From Ruegeria sp. THAF33 (GTDB lineage Bacteria; Pseudomonadota; Alphaproteobacteria; Rhodobacterales; Rhodobacteraceae), in assembly GCF_009363615.1 (NCBI RefSeq), contig NZ_CP045384.1, positions 2,788,501-2,852,500 of the forward strand: a stretch of 64,000 nucleotides of DNA, written 5' to 3'. The notes under the pieces are model-generated. The model did not search any database. It was not told where the DNA came from and was given only the letters and a program-made list of their open reading frames with translations. Numbering within the stretch: the stretch's first letter is position 1; each line of letters begins with the position of its first letter. The translations under genes and the position numbers were made by a program. Shown one piece after another: positions 45,308 to 54,950 of the stretch.

Positions 45308-45345
45308 AAAAGAAAGGGCGACGCTCAAGGTTTGAGGCCGCCCTT
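45308..45345 (-). terminator. Terminator of dapA
   Basis: On the minus strand AAGGGCG (45345-45339) and CGCCCTT (45320-45314) close an inner pairing of CTCAA with TTGAG, and the T-rich stretch TTCTTTTT follows. It is 22 bases beyond the dapA stop. Confidence 0.75.
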
Positions 45346-45366
45346 CGTCATATTCTGAAATACCAG

Positions 45367-46239
45367 TCAGATCAGGCCGGCATGGGCCATTGCGGCCTCG
45401 ATTGCATCCTTGGTGCTGTCTTCCAGCTCGGTCAGGGGTGAACGCACTTCGGTACTGCAAAGGCCCAGTTTGCTGAGTGCATATTTGGCACCGACAAGGC
45501 CCGGCTCGATGAAGATCGCCTCATGCAGCGGCATCAGCTTGTCCTGATACTCCAACGCTTTTGCGTAATCTCCGGCCAGCGTGGCCTGCTGGAATTCGGC
45601 GCAGAGCCTGGGGGCCACGTTTGCGGTGACCGAGATGCAGCCAACACCACCATGGGCGTTAAACCCAAGGGCCGTGGCGTCTTCGCCGGACAATTGGCAG
45701 AAATCCGCGCCGCAAGTTGCACGCTGCTGGCTGACACGGGCCAGATCGCCCGTTGCATCCTTGACCCCGACGATGCGAGGAAGCTTGGCCAGTTCACCCA
45801 TCGTGGCAGGTGTCATGTCAATGACTGAGCGGCCCGGAATGTTGTAGATGATAATCGGGATATCCGCGGCCGCATGCAGCGCCTGGAAATGCGCGATCAG
45901 GCCGCGCTGAGTTGGTTTGTTGTAATACGGCGTGACGACCAGTGCCGCATCCGCTCCGACTTTTTCCGCGAACTGAACGAAGCGGACAGCTTCGACCGTG
46001 TTGTTCGACCCGGCACCGGCAATGACAGGAACGCGGCCCGCAGCGGTTTTAACAACCACTTCGATCACCGTTTCATGCTCTTCGTGGCTGAGCGTCGGGC
46101 TTTCACCGGTTGTTCCCACAGGCACCAGCCCGGTCGAGCCTTCGGATATCTGCCAGTCCACCAGATGTTTGAGCGTTTTCAGGTCCAACTCGCCGTTGTT
46201 GAACGGGGTGACGAGGGCTGGCATCGAGCCTTTGAACAT
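45367..46239 (-). CDS. dapA: 4-Hydroxy-tetrahydrodipicolinate synthase
   Basis: This 290-residue aldolase condenses pyruvate with aspartate semialdehyde in lysine and diaminopimelate synthesis. The active-site elements are the [12 protein letters not shown] loop, the [13 protein letters not shown] tyrosine motif and the Schiff-base lysine in [10 protein letters not shown]. The ATG at 46239 with AAGGAGCGTGTC is the correct start; a frame open to 46440 is not needed. It is divergent from slt with a 134-base shared promoter region, so cell-wall precursor synthesis and turnover are adjacent. Confidence 0.95.
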   Translation of the reverse strand: MFKGSMPALVTPFNNGELDLKTLKHLVDWQISEGSTGLVPVGTTGESPTLSHEEHETVIEVVVKTAAGRVPVIAGAGSNNTVEAVRFVQFAEKVGADAALVVTPYYNKPTQRGLIAHFQALHAAADIPIIIYNIPGRSVIDMTPATMGELAKLPRIVGVKDATGDLARVSQQRATCGADFCQLSGEDATALGFNAHGGVGCISVTANVAPRLCAEFQQATLAGDYAKALEYQDKLMPLHEAIFIEPGLVGAKYALSKLGLCSTEVRSPLTELEDSTKDAIEAAMAHAGLI

Positions 46240-46373
46240 GACACGCTCCTTCAAGGTGCATTTTGCAGTTTTTACGCCGCGGTCCCTCACGTTTCCAGCT
46301 TTGTGAGTTGATCCCGGCGACGCACGGTTTATCCTCACAGGCTCTATCCTCGGTTGGTTGGGAAATGCAAGGG

Positions 46374-48347
46374 ATGACACGCTTTCTGGCACTGTTGACT
46401 GCTGTGATTCTGTATTCGGTGACTGCGACGCATTCAGCACGGGCAGATGCTGCTGCTGATTTGCGCGCTGGACTTAACGAAATGCGCAAAGGCGACTGGA
46501 ACGCAGCGTTGCGCGTATCCGGCCAGCGAGGTTCTGTATCGCGCGATATCATTGTCTGGCACTGGCTGCGCGAGGGCTTCGGCAGCTCTGGCGACGTGTT
46601 GGTGTTTCTCGAACGTCGCCCGGACTGGCCCGGGCTGGCATGGCTGCGCCGCAAGAGCGAGCCTGTTTTCACCGGTGCCGATCCAGACAGGGTTCTGAAA
46701 TTCTATGCCGGCATGCCGCCTCAGACGGCAGAGGGCGCGTTGAACTTTGCCGTCGCCCTGAAAGCCAAGGGACGCATCGGAGAAGCGGAGGCCGACATTG
46801 TGACCGCTTGGCGCACCATGCCAATGGGTTCGGGTCTGCAAAAAAGCTATCTGGAGAACTTTGCCAAACTTCTGAAACCGCATCACGCGGCGCGGCTGGA
46901 CAGAATGCTTTGGGACGGTCATCTTGTAAGCGCCGGACAGATGTTGCCTTTGGTCGGTCCGGACGAACGCAAACTGGCCGAAGCGCGCATAGCATTGCAG
47001 AAACGCCAACCCGGTGTGGACACCAAGGTGGCAGCAGTTCCCAAGTCTCTGGCGGATGCGCCCGGGCTGGCCTTCGATCGTTTTGTCTGGCGCGACAAGA
47101 AAGAACTGGATGACAGCGCCGTCGATCTGATGCTGGCACGCTCTACCGGGCCTGACGCCCTGGGTGAGCCTGACAAATGGGCCGAGGGACGGCGCCGTCT
47201 TGCACGGCTTGAGATGCGATCGGGCCGTGCGGCGCGCGCATATGACGTGGCCGCCAATCATCACATGACCCCCGAAATGGGTTACGGCTATGCCGATCTT
47301 GAATGGCTGGCCGGTTTTCTGGCGCTTCGCAAACTAAACGATCCTGCCACCGCCGTTCGCCACTTCCAGAACTTTTCGGACGCCGTGAAATCTCCGATCT
47401 CGAAAGGCCGTGGTGGCTATTGGCTTGGGCGCGCTTACGCGGCATTGGGTGACGCGGACAAGGCGTATGACGCCTATGCAATGGGGGCCGATTACCAGAC
47501 CTCATTCTACGGTCTGTTGGCCGCAGAACGGATCGGACGACCGTTTGATGCGGAACTGGCCAATCCGCGTCGCGCGCCGCATTGGCGGCAGGCGGAGTTT
47601 GCCGATTCCAGCGTTTTGGAGGCCGGATTGCTGTTGTTGAAAGCCGGAGAAGCAAACCTGTCCGAGCGGTTCCTGACCCATCTGGTCGAAAGCCTTGATC
47701 CAGTGCAGGCCAATCAATTGGGCGACCTGGTTATCGAACTGAAACAGCCGCATCTGGCCGTGATGATCGCCAAGCGGGCGGCGACCACGGGAACCGTTTT
47801 ACCCGCAGCCTATTACCCGGTCCATCCAGTGGCAGATATGCGATTGCCGATGGCCAAGGAAATGACATTGGCCATCGCGCGTCGCGAAAGCGAGTTCGAC
47901 CCGGTCGTCGTCAGCGGTGCGGGTGCACGCGGCTTGATGCAGGTAATGCCCGCCACGGCCAAGCTGGTTGCTGGCGAGCTGGGCATTCTCAGCGGCCATC
48001 AGACGGGACGATTGACCACGGACTGGCAATACAACGCAAAGCTTGGGGCCAACTATCTTTCTGGTCTGGCGGCCGATTTCAACGGCAACGTTGTGATGAT
48101 GGCGGCGGGGTACAATGCAGGGCCAAGGCGCCCGATCTCGTGGATGGAACGCTATGGTGATCCGCGCACGGGCGAGGTCGATATCGTGGACTGGATCGAG
48201 ACGATTCCGTTCAGCGAAACGCGGAACTACGTGATGCGCGTGACCGAAAGCCTGCCGGTCTACCGTGCCCGCCTGGGGCAACCCGCCCTTTCGATTCCGT
48301 TCTCACAGGAGTTGATCGGATCATCTCTGGCGGCGTTCGCGCCATAA
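46374..48347 (+). CDS. slt: Soluble lytic murein transglycosylase
   Basis: This 657-residue periplasmic enzyme has a signal peptide ending near HSARADA. A long superhelical region of alpha repeats (about residues 30-470) follows, and then the SLT domain with catalytic E505 in [21 protein letters not shown] and AAGYNAGP. It cleaves peptidoglycan glycan strands to anhydromuropeptides. I prefer the ATG at 46374 because GGGAA lies 9 bases upstream; the ATG at 46365 is too close to it. The 3' end overlaps the convergent EamA gene by 27 bases. Confidence 0.92.
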   Translation: MTRFLALLTAVILYSVTATHSARADAAADLRAGLNEMRKGDWNAALRVSGQRGSVSRDIIVWHWLREGFGSSGDVLVFLERRPDWPGLAWLRRKSEPVFTGADPDRVLKFYAGMPPQTAEGALNFAVALKAKGRIGEAEADIVTAWRTMPMGSGLQKSYLENFAKLLKPHHAARLDRMLWDGHLVSAGQMLPLVGPDERKLAEARIALQKRQPGVDTKVAAVPKSLADAPGLAFDRFVWRDKKELDDSAVDLMLARSTGPDALGEPDKWAEGRRRLARLEMRSGRAARAYDVAANHHMTPEMGYGYADLEWLAGFLALRKLNDPATAVRHFQNFSDAVKSPISKGRGGYWLGRAYAALGDADKAYDAYAMGADYQTSFYGLLAAERIGRPFDAELANPRRAPHWRQAEFADSSVLEAGLLLLKAGEANLSERFLTHLVESLDPVQANQLGDLVIELKQPHLAVMIAKRAATTGTVLPAAYYPVHPVADMRLPMAKEMTLAIARRESEFDPVVVSGAGARGLMQVMPATAKLVAGELGILSGHQTGRLTTDWQYNAKLGANYLSGLAADFNGNVVMMAAGYNAGPRRPISWMERYGDPRTGEVDIVDWIETIPFSETRNYVMRVTESLPVYRARLGQPALSIPFSQELIGSSLAAFAP

Positions 48348-49190
48348 GGTGAACAAACCTGCGGCTACGACGATGGTTGCGCCCGCCACGACTTCGGGGC
48401 GCAACGTTTCGCCAAAGATCGAAATACCCAGGATCGCGCTCCAAACCAGGTGGAAATATGCAAAGGGTTGAACTGCACTGGCTTCGGCCACTTCGTAGCA
48501 CTTGATCAGCAACCAGTGCCCGAATACGCCACTGACACAAAGCAGCGCCATCCAGAGCCAGTCGCCGTGCGCCATCGGCTCCCAGAACCACATGCCAATC
48601 AAGGTCATCGCCACGGCACCGGCGACACCAGTCCAGAAAAAGCTGGTGGCCGCGCTGTCCTGACGGGCGACATATCGCGTCAAAAGACCATAGATCGCAA
48701 ACAGCAATGCAGAAATCAAAGGTATGACAGCCCACGGGTTGAAGACCCCGGCGCCCGGTTGCAGGATGATCAGAACGCCGATGCAGCCGACACCGATCGC
48801 AGCCCATCGCCGCCATCCGACCTTTTCGCCCAGCACCGGCCCGCTCAGCGCGGCGACAAGCAGAGGATAACAGATGAAAACCGCCATACTGTCGATAAGG
48901 CCAAGGACCGTAAAGCCAAAGACCGCGATGCAGATCTCGGCCGCCAGCAACAAGCCCCGCAGGATCTGCAAACCCAACTGATTTGTCTTTGTGGCCGCCT
49001 TCAGCCCACCGGGGGCCCGCGCGGCCAGAGCGATAACAAAAGCCGCAAAGAACCAATAGCGGATCATGACCACTATGTAGGTGTTGTAGGTTCCGGCCAG
49101 ATGGCGCGAGATACCGTCCTGCAACGCAAAGACAATTGTCGCGCCCACCATCAAAGCGATGCCCGCACCGACATTGTTCTTCTGGGTCAT
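48321..49190 (-). CDS. EamA-family (DMT superfamily) transporter
   Basis: This 289-residue protein has ten predicted membrane helices in two EamA repeats. The first holds RYWFFAAFVIAL and the second ends in the typical SAILGISIFGETLRPE segment. The DMT family exports metabolites, often amino acids or nucleotide precursors; the substrate here is not predictable. Its ATG overlaps the mnmD stop by four bases, so the two are translated together. Confidence 0.88.
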   Translation of the reverse strand: MTQKNNVGAGIALMVGATIVFALQDGISRHLAGTYNTYIVVMIRYWFFAAFVIALAARAPGGLKAATKTNQLGLQILRGLLLAAEICIAVFGFTVLGLIDSMAVFICYPLLVAALSGPVLGEKVGWRRWAAIGVGCIGVLIILQPGAGVFNPWAVIPLISALLFAIYGLLTRYVARQDSAATSFFWTGVAGAVAMTLIGMWFWEPMAHGDWLWMALLCVSGVFGHWLLIKCYEVAEASAVQPFAYFHLVWSAILGISIFGETLRPEVVAGATIVVAAGLFTLWRERRQR

Positions 49191-49852
49191 GCTTTGTGTG
49201 CCCGTGTCATGTGCCGCTTGCGACCATAGCCGGGCATGCGGGTTACGTTGAAACCTGCACTCTCAAGTCCCCGGCGCACGAAACCCGCGGCCGTATACGT
49301 GGCCGCGGTACCGCCCGTGACAGTGTGGCTTGCCACGTCCTGCAACAGGTCCGCGCCCCACAATTCGGGGTTCTTGGCTGGTGAAAACCCGTCGAGAAAC
49401 CAGGCATCTGCCATTCCGTCCCAGTTCGGCAATGCCTTGCGTGCATCGCCGATCACCACCTCAAACCGAAGCGAATCCAACACACATGTGCGTCCTGTCC
49501 AATGCGCCAGAAACCGACTGCTCCACGGATGCAATTCAGGAAAGGCCCCAAGCGCGCGCTGCATGTCTTCCGGCGCCATGGGAAAGGCTTCGAAACTAGT
49601 AAAGCGCAATGGCCCTTTCTGACCGGATGCCTCCCATTCCGACCAGGCGGTCAGCAGGTTCAGGCCGGTGCCGAAACCCAACTCGGCAATATGAAACCCC
49701 GGTGCAAACCGCGCAGGCAAATCATTTCCCGCCAGAAACACATGGCGCGTCTCTTCCAGCCCGTTCTGCAACGAGTAATATGGGTCGTCGAAGCGGTCCG
49801 AGACCGGTATCTGATCTTCGGTCCACGTCAATTCGGCGCGCTGGTCTGCCAT
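49187..49852 (-). CDS. mnmD: MnmD, tRNA 5-aminomethyl-2-thiouridine methyltransferase (stand-alone MnmC2 half)
   Basis: This 221-residue methyltransferase has a SAM-binding loop, ELGFGTGLNLL, and the hallmark WFLDGFSPAKNPELW of MnmC2/MnmD enzymes. It methylates the aminomethyl group of wobble uridine 34 in certain tRNAs. In Escherichia coli this domain is fused to an FAD oxidoreductase. Here that partner is the separate gene at 49908, divergently transcribed across a 55-base gap. It overlaps the EamA gene by four bases. Confidence 0.9.
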   Translation of the reverse strand: MADQRAELTWTEDQIPVSDRFDDPYYSLQNGLEETRHVFLAGNDLPARFAPGFHIAELGFGTGLNLLTAWSEWEASGQKGPLRFTSFEAFPMAPEDMQRALGAFPELHPWSSRFLAHWTGRTCVLDSLRFEVVIGDARKALPNWDGMADAWFLDGFSPAKNPELWGADLLQDVASHTVTGGTAATYTAAGFVRRGLESAGFNVTRMPGYGRKRHMTRAHKA

Positions 49853-49907
49853 TGGGGAATCCTGTAGCTAAGCGGCGCGACACTGAACAAGGAAAAGGGA
49901 ATTGGCA

Positions 49908-50942
49908 ATGGTCGATGTGACGGTTCGCGGCGCAGGAATTTTCGGCCTGTCCATCGCCTGGATTTGTGCGCGCCGCGGTGCGAAAGTGCAGGTTGTCGAT
50001 CCGTCCGGTCCCGGCGCCGGGTCCAGCGGAGGTCTGGTCGGCGCATTGGCCCCGCATGTGCCGGAAAACTGGAACGCCAAGAAAGCATTTCAGTTCGACA
50101 GTCTGATCATGGCTGAGCCATTCTGGCGACAGATCGAAGACACTGGCGGGGTCTCCCCCGGCTATGGCCAGCTGGGCCGCCTGCAGCCGATCCCGGACGC
50201 GCGTGGTCTGGAACTGGCCCGCAAGCGCGAAGGCACCGCAGATGAGCTTTGGCAAGGCCGGGCGGAATGGCGTGTCATCACCACGGCCCAAGCGGGTTCT
50301 TGGTGCCCACCCAGCCCCACAGGCTTTGTCATTCGCGATACGCTGACGGCACGAATGCACCCCCGGCGGGCCTGTGCCGCGCTGGTCGCAGCCCTGGAGG
50401 TCATGGGCGTCCACATTGTCAGTGAAGCCGAGGACAAGGGGCAGGTCATCCACGCCACGGGCCTTGTAGGATTGCAGGAACTGAACGACGCCTACGGCAA
50501 GACCGTCGGAAATGGTGTCAAAGGGCAGGCCGCCCTGTTGCGCTTCGACGCGGGGGAAGTGCCGCAACTATTCGCCGACGCGATTCACATTGTCCCGCAT
50601 GCAGACGGAACACTTGCGATCGGATCGACCTCGGAACGGAATTATGAGAACCCGACCAGCACGGACGAAGCTCTGGACGACGTGATAGACCGCGCCACGC
50701 GCGTCCTGCCCCTGTTGCACGGGGCCGAGGTGATCGAACGCTGGGCCGGTGTGCGCCCGCGCAGCAAAAGCCGTGCGCCGATGTTGGGCGCCCATCCCCT
50801 GCATCAGGGGCAGTTCATCGCCAATGGCGGGTTCAAAATCGGTTTCGGCATGGCCCCCAAAATCGCCGAGGTCATGGCCGATCTTATGCTTGAAGATCGG
50901 GATACGATCCCTGATGAGTTCCGGCCCGAAGCCTCATTGTGA
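49908..50942 (+). CDS. FAD-dependent oxidoreductase (MnmC1-like/DadA-like)
   Basis: This 344-residue flavoprotein has an N-terminal dinucleotide fold (VRGAGIFGLSIAWICARRG, then an acidic VVD) and the DAO-family C-terminal IANGGFKIGFGMAP segment. The size and neighbour suggest the MnmC1 half (removal of the carboxymethyl group from tRNA wobble uridine). It could also be a glycine or D-amino-acid oxidase of the same family. The ATG at 49908 has AAGGGAATTGGCA upstream. Its end overlaps the convergent dehydratase by nine bases. Confidence 0.75.
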   Translation: MVDVTVRGAGIFGLSIAWICARRGAKVQVVDPSGPGAGSSGGLVGALAPHVPENWNAKKAFQFDSLIMAEPFWRQIEDTGGVSPGYGQLGRLQPIPDARGLELARKREGTADELWQGRAEWRVITTAQAGSWCPPSPTGFVIRDTLTARMHPRRACAALVAALEVMGVHIVSEAEDKGQVIHATGLVGLQELNDAYGKTVGNGVKGQAALLRFDAGEVPQLFADAIHIVPHADGTLAIGSTSERNYENPTSTDEALDDVIDRATRVLPLLHGAEVIERWAGVRPRSKSRAPMLGAHPLHQGQFIANGGFKIGFGMAPKIAEVMADLMLEDRDTIPDEFRPEASL

Positions 50943-51725
50943 CTGCACGACGGCTTGCATGCATTGCCGCCCGCCAGGGCCGCGTACCCACATGTTTTCA
51001 CCCCTCCGGCACAACTGGGCAGTTTCGAAATGCATCAATGGCGAAGTCGCGCGGAACGAAAACGAGGCGAGCGGACCGATCAGGTCAACCGCGAAAAGCA
51101 TCAGAAGCTGCGCCAGAAGCGGCCCGTGCACGACCAGCCCGCCATATCCTTCAACATCGCGCGCATAGTCCAGATCATAGTGAATACGGTGGCCATTGAA
51201 GGTCAGGGCCGAGTATCGAAACAAGAACGTTGAATCGAACCCGACTTCGCGGCAATCGGTCTCATCGGTGCGCGCTGTGGGCGGTTGGGGCATTTCAGCA
51301 TCCGGCGCAGGATCTTCGCGATAAACAAGATCCTGCCACTCTGTCACGCGCAACTGACCGTTCTGCCAGATCTCGTGCCGCAAAGTGACAAAGCCCAACG
51401 GGCCGGACCGCCCCACCTTGGCGCTTTGACTTTCAAGAACCGATTTCTTTTCGGCGGTGATCCCTGCGATCAGAGGAACGTGAAAGGTCAACCGCCCGCC
51501 GGCCCACATTCTGCGCGGCAATCCTATATCCGGGATCAGGCCCCCAACCTTGGGATGCCCATCCCGACCCAATTTGGCGGCCGGTTGCGGGGTCCAGAAA
51601 TAAAGCTGATGGAAGAAGGGCGGCAATTCCGAACCACTGGCGATCGTTGCCACACCGCCCAGCGCCACCTGAAATGCGGCCGCGCGGGCCGGATCCAAGA
51701 GATCGGTCTGTCGCTCTTGCGTCAT
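50934..51725 (-). CDS. MaoC/HTD2-type acyl dehydratase (hot-dog fold)
   Basis: This 263-residue protein is a two-hot-dog hydratase/dehydratase with an N-terminal half containing LPRRMWAGGRLTFHVPL. The C-terminal catalytic half holds HYDLDYARDVEGYGGLVVHGPLLAQLL, where the D...H pair is the likely active site. Relatives include fungal/mitochondrial 3-hydroxyacyl thioester dehydratase and mesaconyl-C4-CoA or itaconyl-CoA hydratase. The natural substrate is an acyl thioester, otherwise unknown. It is 15 bases downstream of the FMN-reductase gene, so the two probably form an operon. Confidence 0.82.
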   Translation of the reverse strand: MTQERQTDLLDPARAAAFQVALGGVATIASGSELPPFFHQLYFWTPQPAAKLGRDGHPKVGGLIPDIGLPRRMWAGGRLTFHVPLIAGITAEKKSVLESQSAKVGRSGPLGFVTLRHEIWQNGQLRVTEWQDLVYREDPAPDAEMPQPPTARTDETDCREVGFDSTFLFRYSALTFNGHRIHYDLDYARDVEGYGGLVVHGPLLAQLLMLFAVDLIGPLASFSFRATSPLMHFETAQLCRRGENMWVRGPGGRQCMQAVVQSQ

Positions 51726-51740
51726 TTGCCTGACCCGCGA

Positions 51741-52283
51741 TCAGAAACCGGCCTCGGCCCGGAGTTTCTGCATCAAGTCATGCAAAGACTTTTCGTACCG
51801 GTCCGAACGCAGCTTTCCCTGATCGTCGAATTCGTTCGAACTGTTCGCCAGATGGATTTCGGGCCCCTGAAGGATGCGCGGCTGAAATGGAACCATACAG
51901 GCCCGCAGGATCATCTGCGCCCGTTCCCCGCCTGCACGACCAGCGGCCGCCGACATTACCGCAACCGGTTTGTCGGCCCATGGATTGCCTTGCGTTCGGC
52001 TGACCCAGTCCAGCGCGTTCTTCAGAACGCCTGATGGACCCTTGTTGTACTCAGGTGTCGAAATGATCACCGCATCGGCCTGTGCGATCTGACTGGCCAG
52101 CGTATGAACCGCCTCGGGAATCCCTTCTCCGTCTTCCAGATCACCATCGTAGAGGGGCAGGTTCAATTCCGCTTCGACAAAGCTTGCCGGATAGAACAAC
52201 CGTGCCGCCTCGCGTAGAAGCTTACGGTTGGTCGCGTTCTGGCGCAGGGAACCGGACAGGCCAAGAAGGGTCGGTTGGGACAT
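51741..52283 (-). CDS. NAD(P)H-dependent FMN reductase
   Basis: This 180-residue flavodoxin-fold protein opens LLGLSGSLRQNATNRKLL, the FMN phosphate loop of NADPH-dependent FMN reductases (COG0431), and has STPEYNKGPSGVLKNALDW, the second FMN segment. The electron acceptor could be a quinone, chromate or flavin. GGAG lies 10 bases upstream of the ATG at 52283; an upstream extension to 52340 lacks a site. Confidence 0.9.
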   Translation of the reverse strand: MSQPTLLGLSGSLRQNATNRKLLREAARLFYPASFVEAELNLPLYDGDLEDGEGIPEAVHTLASQIAQADAVIISTPEYNKGPSGVLKNALDWVSRTQGNPWADKPVAVMSAAAGRAGGERAQMILRACMVPFQPRILQGPEIHLANSSNEFDDQGKLRSDRYEKSLHDLMQKLRAEAGF

Positions 52284-52374
52284 CGGGAAAGCTCCGTTTC
52301 TGTGTTTCCCGCAAGTTAGACCGAGATCACCCCGATCCAAACCCCATTTGACGCACAGTCATTGCGCAAACCGA

Positions 52375-52391
52375 GCCGCCCATCGGGCGGC
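52375..52391 (-). terminator. Hairpin after the OmpA-like gene
   Basis: GCCGCCC (52375-52381) and GGGCGGC (52385-52391) form a 7-base GC stem with a 3-base loop, 25 bases beyond the stop of the leftward OmpA-family gene. Only a weak T stretch (TCGGTTTG) follows on the minus strand. Confidence 0.45.
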
Positions 52392-52415
52392 CCCGCTGTT
52401 CACGCCGCGCAGTGG

Positions 52416-53087
52416 TTACGCGTTTCCGCTGGGCACCACGACAATCTCGACACGCCGGTTTTGCGATTTTCCTTCCGGCGTCAGGTTGGACGCGACAGGG
52501 TTGTTTTCGCCCTGCCCGATCGTGCGAATGCGGTTGTAGCTGACACCGTTGGCCTGAAGGATATCGGCCACGGCATTCGCGCGACGCTCTGACAGGCCTT
52601 GATTGTAGGTTGCGTCGCCGTCGCTGTCAGTGTGCCCGATGATCTGCACGTTCGAATTCGGGTAGTTGACCAGGTTCTGGCCCACTTTCACCAGGTCAGA
52701 CCGCAACGCCGGGCGCACGGTCGAACTGTCGGTGTCAAAGGTGATGTCATTCGGGACCGTCACAATCAGGCGATCGCCTGCGTTGACGATTGTAATTCCG
52801 TCATTTGCCAGTTGTTGACGCAGCTCCGCAGCCTGCTTGTCCAGTTGATTGCCGATCACGCCGCCCCCAGCAGCACCGATTGCAGCACCGGCCAGCGCGC
52901 CCAAACCGGGGTTCGAATTATTGGCAATCGCCCCGATTCCAGCGCCGACCAGCCCACCCAGAACGGCGCCCTGTTTGGCGTTCTGGTTCGGGTCGTCTTG
53001 TACTGTCAGCGTGCCCGGGTCGGTACAGGCCGCCAACACAAGGGCTGAACACAAACCTGTGGCCACGAAAAACTTGGAAATCGTCAT
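52416..53087 (-). CDS. OmpA-family peptidoglycan-binding lipoprotein
   Basis: This 223-residue outer-membrane lipoprotein has a signal peptide with lipobox LAAC near residue 20. A glycine-zipper segment (GAVLGGLVGAGIGAI..., about 40-85) follows. The C-terminal OmpA domain has IIGHTDSDGDATYNQGLSERRA and NRRVEIVV, the diaminopimelate-binding core. It tethers the outer membrane to the cell wall, like YiaD. The ATG at 53087 has AGAAGGTGATATC; a longer frame lacks a site. Confidence 0.92.
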   Translation of the reverse strand: MTISKFFVATGLCSALVLAACTDPGTLTVQDDPNQNAKQGAVLGGLVGAGIGAIANNSNPGLGALAGAAIGAAGGGVIGNQLDKQAAELRQQLANDGITIVNAGDRLIVTVPNDITFDTDSSTVRPALRSDLVKVGQNLVNYPNSNVQIIGHTDSDGDATYNQGLSERRANAVADILQANGVSYNRIRTIGQGENNPVASNLTPEGKSQNRRVEIVVVPSGNA

Positions 53088-53213
53088 GATATCACCTTCT
53101 GCTCCAGCACCCGTTGTTCGGGCGTGCTTCGTTTTCCTCAGTATATCACTGTGCAGGCTTGGCGGCTCAAGCAACAATGCGGTGAAGTCGGCGAATACCC
53201 GCCAAACACGTAT

Positions 53214-53906
53214 TCAAACCGCTTCAACGAACGTTTCTGCGTTCTGTTGCTCCTGCCAGAGCTCGCGCAATGACCTGCTTTGTCCTGAAAAGCTATCTTC
53301 CGTGCATTCACTGGACCAGATACGGTCGGTGCGGAAATGGCGAAACCCGTTGCGCAATTCGCACCAGCCTGCCAGCATCGTGCATTCGATGTGATAGATC
53401 AGCGCCACAGGGCGCACGACCCGAACCGTGCGTTCGCCTTCGCCATCTTCATAGGTGATACGGATTTTCCGCTCTGCCCTGATGGCTTCGCGGTAATGCG
53501 CGATCGAAACGCAACCCTTGTTTGGATCATCCGCCGGGGCACCCCATGGGGCAACCTGCAACCAATCCGCTGGGCAATGCAGCGCGTCGATCTTCTGGCA
53601 TATCCGGCTGGCGGCCCTTTGCAGGTGACTGTCGCCGGTACGCGCAAGAAGAGACAGGCCAACCCACAAGGCCTCAACTTCTTCTGCATCGAAATTGAGC
53701 GGCGGCAGATCGTAGCCGCGCCGCATCACGTACCCGATACCGGCCTCACCTTCGATGGGCGTCCGTTGCGCCTGCAACTCGGCAATATCCCGATAAACCG
53801 TGCGCACGGACACCTCCAACCTTGCGGCCAACGCCTCTGCCGTGACCGGAGCGCCCGCAGCCCGCAGGATCTGGATGATTTCAAACAATCGGGTCGAACG
53901 GCGCAT
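53214..53906 (-). CDS. YafY-type HTH/WYL-domain transcription regulator
   Basis: This 230-residue protein has an N-terminal winged helix (RLFEIIQILRAAGAPVTAEALAARLEVS), followed by VRTVYRDIAEL, and a C-terminal WYL-like ligand-sensing domain (about residues 125-215, with YEDGEGERTVRVVRPVALIYH). Such proteins respond to unknown ligands, sometimes nucleic acids. Two TGTCA/TGACA palindromes lie in the 106-base divergent gap to the small gene at 54013, suggesting it regulates itself and that gene. Confidence 0.87.
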   Translation of the reverse strand: MRRSTRLFEIIQILRAAGAPVTAEALAARLEVSVRTVYRDIAELQAQRTPIEGEAGIGYVMRRGYDLPPLNFDAEEVEALWVGLSLLARTGDSHLQRAASRICQKIDALHCPADWLQVAPWGAPADDPNKGCVSIAHYREAIRAERKIRITYEDGEGERTVRVVRPVALIYHIECTMLAGWCELRNGFRHFRTDRIWSSECTEDSFSGQSRSLRELWQEQQNAETFVEAV

Positions 53907-53916
53907 TGCATCCTCC

Positions 53917-53964
53917 TGTCAACATGCTGACATTCTAGCACACCCCACTGACAAGAGGGTGTCA
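53917..53964. promoter_or_regulatory. Paired TGTCA/TGACA palindromes between WYL gene and small gene
   Basis: TGTCA-ACATGC-TGACA (53917-53932) and TGACA-AGAGGG-TGTCA (53949-53964) are two 16-base palindromes built from the same half-site, in opposite arrangement and 32 bases apart. They occupy most of the divergent promoter. Binding by the WYL regulator is inferred. Confidence 0.55.
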
Positions 53965-54012
53965 GGAGTGATGGGCCAGATTGGAATGGCATCGAAAGAA
54001 GGAGCACGAAAA

Positions 54013-54204
54013 ATGCCTTACCTCGACACCCATGTCATGATGACACTCAGGCTGGGGCAATGGTCTCAGGACCATACCCTGCGCGCCTTCGAGATCGAGC
54101 GCGAAATCACCATGGCCCGGCAGTGCAAGCAGCCCGTATCAAAGAAACGATCCAAACGTTTTTCGCTGGGGAATCTGAAGATGCTCTGGACCAGCACGGC
54201 CTGA
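54013..54204 (+). CDS. Small basic protein of unknown function
   Basis: This 63-residue protein begins MPYLDTHVMMTLRLGQ and ends with a lysine/arginine-rich tail (QPVSKKRSKRFSLGNLKM). AGGAGC lies 9 bases before the ATG. It has no signal peptide or transmembrane segment. It is divergent from the WYL regulator and shares the paired palindromes. I do not recognise a family. The ribosome site and context support a real gene, but its length leaves doubt. Confidence 0.6.
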   Translation: MPYLDTHVMMTLRLGQWSQDHTLRAFEIEREITMARQCKQPVSKKRSKRFSLGNLKMLWTSTA

Positions 54205-54206
54205 GA

Positions 54207-54854
54207 TCAGAACTCGGGCCGGGCCCGAAACTTCATCGAAACCCCACCTTCCGGGTGTTTCAGGCGCAGCTCTTCTGAATGCAGCATCAATCTGGGGAAG
54301 TCCAGCGCGTCGCCTGTCGCATAGAATGGATCGCCCAGGATCGGGTGGCCCAGCGCCTGCATATGAACGCGAAGTTGATGAGACCGGCCCGTTTTGGGAA
54401 ACAGACGCACACGCGTTGTATTGCCTTCGGTCTTGACGACACGCCAGTCCGTCACGGCAGGTTTGCCCGTCGCATGGCAAACCATCTGTCTGGGCCGGTT
54501 GGGCCAGTCCACGATCAGAGGCAAGTCCACGGTGCCGGTCTTGGGTTCCAGCTGCCCCCAGACACGGGCGACATAGGTTTTGCGGGTCTGACGCTGCTCG
54601 AATTGCATGCTCAGGTTGCGCTGCGCGTGCGGCGTTTGGGCAAAGACCATGACACCGGACGTGTCCCGGTCCAGCCGGTGCACCAGCAGTGCTTGTGGAA
54701 ATGCATCCTGCACCCGGGTCAACAGACAATCTGACAGATTCGCGCCCCGCCCCGGAACCGAAAGCAGGCCCGATGGTTTGTTCACCACGATCAGCTGTGC
54801 ATCTTCATGCAACACATCCAGTGGGGTTTGAGGGGGTTCATAGGTGTCGCTCAT
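54207..54854 (-). CDS. RluA-family pseudouridine synthase
   Basis: This 215-residue enzyme has the catalytic motif HRLDRDTSG with the nucleophilic aspartate and the KPSGLLSVPG start of the family. The middle motif LFPKTGRSHQLRVHM binds RNA. No S4 domain is present, as in RluA itself (23S U746 and tRNA U32), but the exact target cannot be read. It ends three bases before the small gene's stop, and its 5' side faces the SnoaL-like gene. Confidence 0.9.
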   Translation of the reverse strand: MSDTYEPPQTPLDVLHEDAQLIVVNKPSGLLSVPGRGANLSDCLLTRVQDAFPQALLVHRLDRDTSGVMVFAQTPHAQRNLSMQFEQRQTRKTYVARVWGQLEPKTGTVDLPLIVDWPNRPRQMVCHATGKPAVTDWRVVKTEGNTTRVRLFPKTGRSHQLRVHMQALGHPILGDPFYATGDALDFPRLMLHSEELRLKHPEGGVSMKFRARPEF

Positions 54855-54950
54855 GCAGGGTGCCTATCGCAGCTCGTGACCTCCCGCAACGTCGTCCTTG
54901 CATGCCCGCCCATGTTCGGTGACCTTCTCTTCAAAAGCGGAGGAGATGCC

